Assembly (NCBI RefSeq): GCF_031877795.1
Contig: NC_133933.1
Span: 24,704,029 to 24,768,028 of the forward strand
Source: Strix aluco
Lineage: Eukaryota > Chordata > Aves > Strigiformes > Strigidae
Reading direction: 5' to 3'
Length of the DNA: 64,000 nt
In this document: piece after piece, positions 12,301 through 21,600 of the stretch
Layout of the letters: the number at the start of each line of letters is the position of its first letter
Position numbering within the stretch: position 1 is the first letter of the stretch
Made by a program: the position numbers and the translations under genes
Notes under the pieces: generated by a model
What the model was told of the DNA's origin: nothing
Seen by the model: only the letters and a program-made list of their open reading frames with translations
Database searches by the model: none

Positions 12301-13358
12301 TGGGTGTTATGCTACTGCAACTGCCTGACTTCATCTCTGTTAGTTGTGAAATCGTAGCAGGCTGAGACAAACTGTGGGTGAAGTTGTTGGTCTTCTCTTA
12401 ATCATTAGCTGACTATGAAAAAGGAGGAAGAGTCTGGTTGAAGAGGGAAGAGGGCATCTTTAAGGAGAACTTTAGCTGAAAAACCCCAGGATATAATGTA
12501 GACATGCATTGCCATTTTGAGCATGGAGGATTCATCTTTCCTTACTGTATAAAGTGTATCTTTCTATTTTTATATGTCAGTAGCCACGCTTTGCAGAGCA
12601 GTAGTTGTTCCCACAGCCCTTTGCAAGAGGGAGCCAAGAGCTTCCCAAGCATCTTGGCAGGGCTGTGTGCTGTGTCCCATCAATCGTCACCCTGCAGCTG
12701 AGGCTGTCTCTGTACCTCTGTGTGTAGCCAGAATGTGAGAATAGCACATAGCTCAAGGGCCACAGGATGGCAGCTACTGATTTACTGCCAGCTGGTTAAA
12801 TGAATTTAACTGGCCACCCACTATGCCCTAACTAAAGCACAGCTCCTACAGTTCCAGGGTCCTTATGCAGCCAGATGTTTCCAGCTTGCCCAAAGCTATA
12901 GATATGTAAAGGCTGATAGGCATTGAGAGAAAGAAAGCAAAATGGACTTTAATACCTCTCTATTTCCATTTATAAAACAGGGAAAAATCCTATAGTTCAC
13001 TGAACACAAAAGTCTCTTGACTTACAAAGCCACATGCTTTTCCTAGCCCACCCATCTGGGTAGAGCTGAAGGTACCGAATTACGTGCTGTTCAATACCTT
13101 CCTTTTGTACTGACAGGGTTAGTATTTTTTAAGCTTGCCTAAGAATGCTAAATTTATGTTAGTGCTCTGGGTGTTTTTTATAAGCATGCTTTTGCTACTA
13201 GAGATTACATTAGAATTGTAGCACCAAAGAGAGGTTTTTCTTTCCTTTTCTTCTTTTAAAATAAGTAACCCTTTAAAGCACTAAAATTTTAAATCTCATT
13301 TCTGTTTTACCCTCAGCTGTATCCAAGGATTAAACCTAGACAAAGAAGCTTGGCATGA
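233..13358 (+). CDS. TP53BP2: TP53BP2 (ASPP2), C-terminal part, nine exons
   Basis: Apoptosis-stimulating of p53 protein 2, a cytoplasmic/nuclear scaffold that binds p53, PP1, BCL2-family proteins and YAP. Nine exons (233-361, 737-873, 1662-2148, 2510-3291, 5175-5312, 5920-6053, 7100-7266, 10363-10562, 13317-13358) all have AG/GT borders and join in one frame to give 737 residues plus stop. The family is about 1,130 residues, so roughly the last 65% is here and the N-terminal half lies before the window. In order one sees a Ser/Pro-rich linker, a proline-rich region with [12 protein letters not shown] (PPxY type, a WW-domain ligand), the conserved stretch starting [13 protein letters not shown], ankyrin repeats ([20 protein letters not shown], then GWTPLHCAA), and an SH3 domain with the ALYDY-like [12 protein letters not shown] and a WWWARL core. 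It ends [13 protein letters not shown]. Identity is firm from known ASPP2 sequence; ASPP1 is excluded by the proline-rich and C-terminal sequence and by CAPN2 next door. Confidence 0.96.
737..873 (+). CDS. TP53BP2: TP53BP2 exon (second in window)
   Basis: The acceptor is caacag and the donor is cacag/gtatgc. The first two bases complete the split Ala codon left by the previous exon; the exon ends in phase 0 with [10 protein letters not shown]. 137 bases. It contains the conserved [14 protein letters not shown] stretch of ASPP2. Confidence 0.9.
1662..2148 (+). CDS. TP53BP2: TP53BP2 exon (third in window), Pro/Gln/Ser-rich
   Basis: The acceptor is tctttcag and the donor is aagca/gtaagc. 487 bases: 162 codons plus one base. 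It begins [19 protein letters not shown] and carries Gln- and Pro-rich low-complexity sequence, consistent with the disordered ASPP2 proline-rich region. The last base A joins TG of the next exon to make a Met codon just before YGKP; human ASPP2 has Val there as I recall it, so this is a substitution or a sign that a different donor is used. Confidence 0.9.
2510..3291 (+). CDS. TP53BP2: TP53BP2 exon (fourth in window), proline-rich with PPxY motif
   Basis: The acceptor is gctttacag and the donor is cctcct/gtaagt. 782 bases, the largest coding exon in the window. It includes the strongly conserved [20 protein letters not shown] and [19 protein letters not shown] segments, an acidic variable middle, and [17 protein letters not shown] near the end. 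The PPPPY is the WW-domain ligand. It ends in phase 0 after SLPP. Confidence 0.93.
3292..5174 (+). other. TP53BP2: TP53BP2 intron, 1.9 kb
   Basis: AT-rich intron with only short open frames, no splice-consistent hidden exon and no recognisable repeat family. The earlier introns at 362-736, 874-1661 and 2149-2509 are similarly plain. Confidence 0.75.
5175..5312 (+). CDS. TP53BP2: TP53BP2 exon (fifth in window), start of ankyrin region
   Basis: The acceptor is ttttcacag and the donor is tacgag/gtacaa. 138 bases, 46 codons, phase 0 at both ends. It starts [17 protein letters not shown] and ends [10 protein letters not shown], which leads into the ankyrin repeats of the p53-binding C-terminal half. 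Confidence 0.95.
5920..6053 (+). CDS. TP53BP2: TP53BP2 exon (sixth in window), ankyrin repeats
   Basis: The acceptor is gctgaatag and the donor is ggatg/gtaagg. 134 bases: 44 codons plus two bases. It encodes [20 protein letters not shown] and [11 protein letters not shown], classical ankyrin helix-turn-helix and loop sequence; the split Trp codon (TG|G) joins the next exon. Confidence 0.96.
6054..7099 (+). other. TP53BP2: TP53BP2 intron, 1.0 kb
   Basis: Intron between the two ankyrin exons. No feature recognised. The intron before it (5313-5919) is similarly plain. Confidence 0.75.
7100..7266 (+). CDS. TP53BP2: TP53BP2 exon (seventh in window), ankyrin repeats
   Basis: The acceptor is gacttgcag and the donor is tatatg/gtaggt. 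167 bases. It encodes [20 protein letters not shown] and [11 protein letters not shown], the last ankyrin repeats and the linker to the SH3 domain. It ends with one base of a split Gly codon. Confidence 0.96.
7267..10362 (+). other. TP53BP2: TP53BP2 intron, 3.1 kb
   Basis: Intron between the ankyrin and SH3 exons. It holds the tandem duplication near 7.9 kb and a T run at about 8567-8579. Otherwise featureless. Confidence 0.75.
7889..7967. repeat. Two-copy tandem duplication, 39-base period
   Basis: aatgaggttt starts at 7889 and again at 7928. Both copies end with ctgtatgttttgtatgta, with several differences in between, so this is an older tandem duplication inside a TP53BP2 intron. Confidence 0.8.
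10363..10562 (+). CDS. TP53BP2: TP53BP2 exon (eighth in window), SH3 domain
   Basis: The acceptor is atgttacag and the donor is ctaggg/gtgagt. 200 bases. It encodes nearly all of the SH3 domain: [20 protein letters not shown], a RT-loop acidic patch, the [20 protein letters not shown] core and the start of the last strand. In ASPP2 the ankyrin-SH3 unit contacts the p53 core domain. Phase 0 at the end. Confidence 0.97.
10563..13316 (+). other. TP53BP2: TP53BP2 last intron, 2.75 kb
   Basis: Long intron separating the SH3 exon from the 13-codon terminal exon. It contains only short incidental open frames and no clear repeat or RNA gene. Confidence 0.75.
13317..13358 (+). CDS. TP53BP2: TP53BP2 last coding exon part with stop
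   Basis: The acceptor is taccctcag. It reads [13 protein letters not shown] then TGA at 13356-13358. This C-terminal tail matches known ASPP2, and the exon continues into the 3' UTR. Confidence 0.96.
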   Translation: MYPRIKPRQRSLA

Positions 13359-14106
13359 AATAGTACAGAAGCCCAATCCTTGAAGTACTAATCATGGATG
13401 ACTTACAAAAAAAAATTTCATTTTGTGTTGGTTCCAATATCATAAGACTTATTTAAATGACAATGTAATTTGAAAGCTATGAAGAATGTGCTTTGAAAAC
13501 AAATGAAGGATTGATGCATTAGCAAATGGATGAGGGCATTCTACAAGATGAAATAATGCTTACAAGCAAATGAAAGACTGCTGCCTTTGGTCTAAGCAAG
13601 CCATTATGTTCAAGTACCCACTCTTGATTTCTTCAAACATGGCAGAAATGAATTTCACATTTTTCTGCATTAAATACAAGGACCTTTTCAATATACCATT
13701 GAAGGAAACATCATGAAACAGAGAACTTTGCTTTGTCCAAATTTATCCCGAGGCTTTTTCCAGATGGGAGAAATTAAAATAAAGTACGTGCACAGCACCC
13801 AAATGCTGGAAGCAGAATGTCTGTTAAAGAAGCTAAACTGAAGTGCATCTGAACAGTGACAACCACGTGACCAATCCATTAAGCAATAACTTTTAGAAAT
13901 GCTGTAGCATCTTAGGAATTCCATGTATTCAAAGTATTATGTGCTGTAACAGACAATGTAGTTTTAGATTACTCTTTTTACAAAGAGCCTCATGTATTTA
14001 TTGTATTTTGTACTTTGAAAACTAAGTGTAGAAACTTTCTGTAGTCCTTGACAATTTACTTTTTACCTGACTGTGATACCATTAAACTTTTGTCTCCTCT
14101 TAAGCT
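13359..14106 (+). terminator. TP53BP2: TP53BP2 3' UTR and candidate poly(A) sites
   Basis: AT-rich sequence without an open frame follows the stop codon. AATAAA is at 13778-13783 and ATTAAA at 14081-14086, the latter followed by a T-rich stretch (cttttgtctcctc) suited to a downstream element. I favour the second as the main site, so the transcript would end near 14.1 kb. The exact cleavage point is inferred, not seen. Confidence 0.6.
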
Positions 14107-14910
14107 TTAACTCTGGGTATTTTAGTATCAAGTTTTTATTAAACTATCTGAAAATGCTACCAGTAAGACATACTGCTGTTCTACATTACACTAACATTCA
14201 ACTACTTTCTGTATTAAATTAAAGCCCTCTTCCCCCATTTGTTTAAGACAGTCTTTCTGTCTTTAAAACTAAGCTGCACCTAACCATAGTTAACCTTTAA
14301 AAGCTAAGGGACATACTTAAGAAAAAAACTTGGTACATGTACTTTCCAGTTAAAGCCTTTGCCATGAAACTATCCTTTATCTGGGAATAACAATGTGATA
14401 ATGAACACTATTTAATAGAGAAGATTTGATCCTCTCTATTAACCATAAGATATTTATGAAATACCTCCCTCTCTCACCCTTCAGGCTCATGTTTTCCTAC
14501 TAGGTCAGTCCTTACTGCTTTCTGAAAAGGTGCCCATAAATACAAGAACTTGTGTCCCCCCCCTTTGTACAATTCCTCAGGTGGGCAAGCTTAAGTAAGT
14601 CAGAACTCCTGGAAGCTGAAATCCGCTTGTGTTCACAGCCTCATGATTTTAATAGGTTGTGTATGGGGTATATCGTATCAAGTACCTTTCCTGGAAACCT
14701 TTAAGTTTTTCAAGCATTAATCTTTTAAAGTATCAGACTATCTAGCATTTCATTAACTGACACACAGCCAGAGTGCCTGTCAGTGCCTAGTCAGCTCTGG
14801 AATGCCATTTTTCCCCTTTAAGAGGCAACATACTCTGTTCCTGACAAGGAAAGCTCTGCAGCTGCTCTGTTAATGATCTATTGCTTACTTGTAGAAGGAA
14901 TAACAGTCCT
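14107..14910. other. Tail-to-tail gap between TP53BP2 and CAPN2
   Basis: About 0.8 kb between the favoured poly(A) sites of the two convergent genes. A minus-strand AATAAA lies at 14135-14140, so a long CAPN2 3' UTR could cover all of it. No coding sequence. Confidence 0.55.
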
Positions 14911-15618
14911 GCAAACTTTATTTCTACTGTTTTTATTTAAATACTTTCTTGTATTTCAAAGGAAGATAAATAAGATGCAGGAAATCAAGATTCCACCTGA
15001 GAGCATAGGCTTGCTTTCAGAAGAGTCTGGTTGCCAACAGCCTCCTGCTACAGGCACATCAATGGTCAGACTTGTCCTTCAGTTTGACTAAACATGTACT
15101 TGCTACTCAAACTCTTCAACAAATATTTAACCAGAATAATACTGACAGAAAGCATCTAAGGGACCCCTACCTTACCTAAACACCTGTATTCAGGCACATG
15201 CAATACCATCCCTTTTCTAGTTTCAGATACGCAGGCTGGAATGGAGCTGTTACTCAAAAAGCACTTATTAAACCAGACTGTCAAGCTATAATGAGCTTTC
15301 TTCCACAAGTCATGTAAAACACCTTAAACACACAGCTATTAGCAAAGCAGTATTTTCAAGGGTTGCACTGAGGATTTATACTAAATTAAAGCTTTTGTAC
15401 AAAGGATATATAGTAGTAAAGACTGTCAGACCCATAAAAATGAGGTTACAGATTCTTCTGTTGAAATAGAACACTTTTCTCTTTATAACTGTGTGCAAAA
15501 TCTGCCATGCATAAAAGTTAAGGCACATTCATGTTAGGATGTTGCTTGTATGTTTGCTTGATTATCTTCACCTAGTCATGTTGCTCTTTTTGAGTTCTCC
15601 TGAGCTGATGGCAGTGGC
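14911..15618 (-). terminator. CAPN2: CAPN2 3' UTR and candidate poly(A) signals
   Basis: Reading the minus strand after the CAPN2 stop, AATAAA occurs at 14932-14937 and 14917-14922, about 0.7 kb downstream; another is at 14135-14140. Any of these could end the mRNA. The site used cannot be told from sequence alone. Confidence 0.55.
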
Positions 15619-15642
15619 TCAAATGACAGTAAAGCACAGCCA
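15619..15642 (-). CDS. CAPN2: CAPN2 exon 21 coding part, residues 694-700 and stop
   Basis: WLCFTVI then TGA. The acceptor is attatag. The short hydrophobic tail closes the fifth EF-hand and is typical of classical calpain large subunits. Confidence 0.95.
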   Translation of the reverse strand, partial: WLCFTVI

Positions 15643-18600
15643 CTATAATGAGAGAGAAGAAAATGGCCCAAGGTTAAGTTTAGTAAGAATACCTGTAGCA
15701 TGAAGAAAGCCTATTGTTACAGAAATAATTTTAGGATCTTTTCTGAACGATTTAAATTTGTATCATCTCGTTTAACTCAGAAGAGTTTTGGGATGATTTT
15801 TACATTCCCCATGTAGGTCCAGAAATAAGTTATGTTCAGGTAATAAGCAAGCTGAACACGTGTAGGAGAGTGGTTTTCTCCTTAGTCCTTTCTACAGGGC
15901 ACATGTGGTCAACACCATGAGTCACTACTGCACCTACATTTTACCCTGTTGACAGAAAAGACAGGAAAGGAGCCTGCATACTGGCAGTAATTTTGGCTGG
16001 TATGTAAGTGGCATCAGGCTCAAGTAACCCGGCCTGCTTGTTAGAGAATACAGTGTGACATAGGTACATTTTAAAAAAGGGTAACCTTTCTTAAGGCTGC
16101 TTATAAATAGACAAGCTATATAAATCCAGCATATATGTGAATACATATAACCAGCCATATCAGTCAGAATGGAACAGGACAGTCTCTACTGTTAATGCCT
16201 TCCTTCCCCCCGCCTCAAAAAAAGAAGACAACAAATATTTTAGAGCTAAATGAACTTACATTAATGAGGTTCAATTCTACTGTTCCAGTCTTCTCAGTGT
16301 CCAGTTTTCTAAACATTTCTGTGGTAACAAAGAGATGACAGACAAAGATGAATATGGGAACTAATTGGAAGGCCTTCCCCTTCCTTGTGCTTCAGGATCA
16401 AAAAGAAATGTAGTCCCAGATTCTGAAGTTTATGACAATGGTATGCACGCCAAACCAGAAAGGGCCACTCTAAAGTCATTGCATACTCATGTGCAAGAAT
16501 GAGACTGAATATTTTTAATGGTTCAGTCTGTAATATTAACATTATTTGTCAATCTATAAGTGTTTAGATTGATTTTTGGTTTTAAATCAACATTTAGTTG
16601 TTTGCATGGAAGACTGTCTGGCTCCAGTTCAGCAGCCTGGCCTAAAAGGCTGATTCCTACATCTAGGAGGAGTGTGCAGATTGGGTTGCTGGATTTATAG
16701 CTCAGCTTTGAAGTTGCTTTGATTCCAGTACAAAGTTTTCTGAATAAATTATCCTGGACTTGAAAACACAAAGCAAAGAGTCTGTCTGGTTATTAAGCAT
16801 GTACTCACTGAACAAGGTTTCCAGTCGAATCAAACACCGGACAAAGTTATCGAAGTCAATGATGAGGTCTTCATCAGCAAAACGAGCCACAATGATTTGA
16901 TGTAACCGACAGTTCAGTTTGAACCCTAGAAATACAATGTCAAGGATTTAAAAGAGAGGTGAAAGAAAAAATATGCAAAAAGCTCCAACCAACAAAAAAC
17001 CCCAACCTTACACACTGCCAGAAATTCAGTTAGCTACTTTTGGTTAAATTCTCAAATGTTAAGAATATTTATTCCATTTTGGAAACTCCCAACAACCCCC
17101 TCTGTACTTGGAGTGATTCAGAGCTGTGACTAGGTCACGTGTGTTCTTCCTGCTGCATGTGCTCTCACACCTGTACTACTGTTTCCCACGTGACACGGCC
17201 AATTGCTCCAGCTCGTGGTCCTTCCCTGGGTGATGAGGTGGCTGCCAGACTGGGCCCACTGAGACCCAAGATGAAGCAGTGGCTTTCTGTGGGCAAATGG
17301 GTCTCTATTTCCAAAGACCATCTAAACTTTGGGACAAAAAGAAATGCTGCCTCATCTTATGTGCTGACAGGAGGTGAAAGCTCCAGAGAGCCCAAATGCG
17401 GACATTAAGATGGCCCCAGAAGATCAGTAAGTTGATTTGGGATCGTATAGCCCTGTGATATGCCCCTCACTCACCATCATAACTCAGGTTTGCTTTTCAG
17501 TAGTTACAGTAGCAAAGTGACTCTTCTTTTAACGCTCCTGTGAGCATCACCCCTTGGTCAAGCCACTTCTTCCATTCCCCAGGTCACAGTATCCCAGTTA
17601 TAGTGGCTTATACCAAACCCACATATATCCAGAGAGACTCATTGAAAGACAACAGTACACTGTTACGAGATCAGAATGTTGCAGTTATTTGTGCTTCTCC
17701 AAAAGTTGGTCATTAAAGAAAGTAACTGCAAACCTGTCACTCCTTTGAGATGCTTTTAGTGTGCCTGTGTGCCAAGACACTGCTACACAAAGACAAGAGC
17801 CCAGGATGAGTGTCTAGATTAAACAGAAGCCTTTCCTGTGTCTGGGAACACAGGATTTTTCAGCTTACAAGTGATATACAGGAGACTAGTGAGCATCTAT
17901 CAACCTAGCTTGAAACTGATATAATCCTAAAAAGAGACAGACCGGTATAAATACCTGCTGTTTCCAGTGCTCTCCTCATCTCATATGAATTCATGGTACC
18001 GGATCGATCCACATCAATTTCCCTGTAAATTTTCTGCAGAACACAAAACCCAAAGTCAAAACTTGTCAATAATTCAGAGTGTGTTTTGGTTTTTGTCAGA
18101 AGTCAAACATTCTTAAATGCAGCCTGCACTTACTTAGGAGCATTTGCATTGTTGTTCTGAAGGACTAGTTACTTATCTCCGAGTTCATCTAAAAGTGGCT
18201 TTAGAAAGTAAGTCAATTTAATGCAGCAGCCAGAGCCAATAAAAAACTAGAGAAAACACCCATGCAAAATGGCACTATCACTGCCAATGTGGCAAGACTG
18301 ACACCAAACTCGCACTGTTAAGTGGGAAGGGTAAACGTATTTGTACATGAGTTAAAATAAACACAGAAATCCCTCTGAGAGTAAGGCAGGAAGAGAGGCA
18401 GCCTCTCCTTCAGCCTTTCACCCAAGCGCCCGAAGGACAAGCAGTCACACACCCCTGGACTCCAAGGGACAAAACCTGGGGGACTGAGGACACAAATGCA
18501 CTGTGGGCTGAAGGGAGAGTCCCCACTTGGGGAAGCGTGACTCTACACATTGTATGAGACTAAGCAGTCTACATTTGATTGCACCTTCTCCCAAAAAGGC

Positions 18601-21600
18601 TGAATCTTACCTGGTATTTTTGAATCTTTGTCCAGAGGGTGTGAAACTCCTTCAGACCCAGTTTACCACTCCCATCGTTCTTCTTCGAGTTAAGGGAATC
18701 TCTTTGGAGGGAAGGAAAAGGGGTTTCTCCTCCCTGTGCTGGGTTTACTTACATGGGCAGTTGTGACTTAATACTTTAAAAAAATAGTAATTGCAATTAA
18801 GAAAAGGATGCAATTCCTCTCTGAAGGACTCATCCTGTTGAATACACAATTGTTGTCCGAGATGTCTTTTTAAAATCAATAAGATGATGGACTCATTTAA
18901 ACTGTGATCAGTTCACCAGCTCTTTCTGCTCCTCCTTTAGCAGCTCTCTGTCTTTTCAATACATGTATAGAACAGCCAAGATGATGCCATTTCATTCTGT
19001 GTAGTTGGTTCAACACCTGCAGTTACAGGAGCATGAGTCCTAAGTCTGGATTATAAACAGGAAAAGACACAACCAAGCCTGCTATTTGGAGGATTTCAGT
19101 TCTTGCACAAGCAGCTAACAAAAGAATCTGGTCATGGCATGGCTCCCAAAAACTGCTAAGGAGTCCCTACGGACTGCCATATTTTACACCAAATTATAGC
19201 AGAGGATTATTTTGTTTTGGTAACTTTCCCTTTTTCTAACTATGCAATTCAACTCCCACTGCACAGAGAAGCTGAACACACAACTATTCTTAGACTTGAT
19301 CCTTCATCCTACACTTCTGCCCTTATTCTTAGGAGTAAAAGCTCCTAAAATCCAGCATACTCTCTGCTTCCTGTATCTGTTTCCCTCATTTTCTATTTGC
19401 TAACTCCTTGTGGCTTTATGATGCTCTTACCAACTCCAGACAGATAACAGAGCAGTGAAGTGCACCCAGATGTGCGTGTTCAAACTCTACAGCTGAGGCT
19501 GCCCACACCACACTGAGAGCCAGGTGCCTTTTCCTAGCACAACCATCACTTTGTCCCCAGCTAAACTAGAACGCGCAGCAGCTGGGAAGTCTTCAAAGCA
19601 GATCATCCTGTCTGATAATGGATTTTCCCTGCTGCCTGAGAGAATGGATGTGTCACAGTCAGCAGTAATGGCAAGGGCTACCAATTTTATTCAGGGGAAA
19701 CAGGGTAAAACCAGCTTCTCCACCTCAGGAGTCATTAGTACATCAGTATGGACCCACCACTGCAAAGGCAGCTCACCTACTTCAGCACAGGCAGAAGAGT
19801 AAGAACAGCCTTAAAGGATACATCTAACAGGTCAACCATTATTTTGCATGTCTCAATACTAAAGCCATCAGATTTAATATCTTGGCCTGCAAAGAAAGAG
19901 CAAAAGACAGGATTATCATTGCATACTGTACCACAGCACCTTCCTAAAGCTCATGAGCTTTGTAACCAGTGTATACACATCAGCCCTTATTTGCTTCCAG
20001 GTCATCGGCAGCTTCCTTTGCAAATGACAAAGAGGCTTAGGGTGAAAGTTAGCTGTGATGTTTCCCCAAGCAAACAGCCCAGTTAGTCTGGTTTGTAGGT
20101 GTGCTAGAAGAGACAGAGATAAAGCTTTCCTGCCCTATTGTCTGCCTGCAAAGACAAGGGTGGACTTCTGTGGACAACATGGACTTCTGACACATGGAGG
20201 TCAGTGGTAGGTAGCTTCATGCAAGAGAAGAACATCAAATCAAGCTCAGTACCAGCAATACACCATTGCTAACTGATGGGTGCACACAGACATACAACAC
20301 AGTCCTGGCTACCTGGCTGAGATTTCACTTTGGAAATTAAAGAGACACTATTTCTCCAAGCACTTATTTCTCGAGCACCATTTAATAGAAAGGAAAATAA
20401 TGCAGAGCCAAGCTCTGAATCACTTCACAGAAAAAGACAACCAGAGTTTCAGTTTCTCTTCCTCCTCAGGGACACCCCAGACCATTAGCTGGGCTACTGC
20501 TTGAATCCTGAGTGGTTCAAAACTAAAGTAGCAGCAATACCTTCTCTTGATTATTATCAATCAAATCTCTCCATCTTCCCAGCAGCCAATTCCCAGTAGC
20601 AGATGCTGGGATAAAAGGCACCCATATGTGCCCTGCCAAAGCACGTGTCCTGTGAAACACACCTTCAGTGCAGGCACAGCCCCAGCACTTCTGCAGCCCC
20701 CTGAAGAAGCAGAGATAGCACATGGCCGTGGCCCTATGGAGAGCCAAGCTGCAGGTCTGGGGCAGGGCCCAGGGTTTTGACTGCCCAGGTCAGTGGTGCG
20801 CTCTGTGCTCTCATGGCCACGCTGGAAACCTGTTGGTGGCCAACTGAAGCTGCAGTGGGAGGAAGGTACTTACGTTTAGCCATGATTTTGTTCAAGATGC
20901 TGCGCAGTTCAAAGGCGGAGATCTCTGCATCCTGCGGAAAAGAGAAAAACAAGTTTTTCACTGTGAGCTGCAGACACCATCTCATAAGCAGCCTCTGACT
21001 CCTTTGGGCGAGTGGCCAAGTTCGAACATCCCTTGGAGTTTGTTTGCCTTGGATGGAAACACAAGTGGTAAGCTCTCCCCAGCTCCCAGGAGCATCACCA
21101 ATTTCCAGGCATTAGCACACAGGGCTGTGGGGTCTGCCCGAGCCCTCGGGCAGGTGAGAGCAGCCTGGGAAGGAGGCACAGGCCAGCCCTCATCATCCCC
21201 CACAGGGACCCATGCAACTCCACCAAATGCTCTGCCCAAAGGACAGAATTAGGGACCTGCGGAGATGAAAGTCAAGCCTGCAGTTCAAAGACAGTGAAGA
21301 TTGTCCTCCAGGAGCACTCACAAATCCATTGTAGCAGACTACACAGATTTTTGCATGCACAATTATGCACATGCTTGAGATCTGACTCAGCACAAGAATT
21401 AAACTCCATCCTGGGGGAGGCATCCCTCTTACCCACTCACCCCTGTTACCAGTAAGATGTTAACAGAAAAACACTCACACTTCCTGCTAGCTGTCCAAAA
21501 AGCTTTTTAAAGCTGGGTTCAATGTCATCTTCACTGATCTCGGTCTAGAAGAGAGAAACAGAAAATATGGAAAGGAAGAACTTTTCTGCCCGAGATGGAC

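Noticed and set aside
12780-12830. Imperfect inverted repeat ccagctggttaaat / atttaactggc
   Set aside because: Short and mismatched, in an intron, with no sign of an RNA gene.
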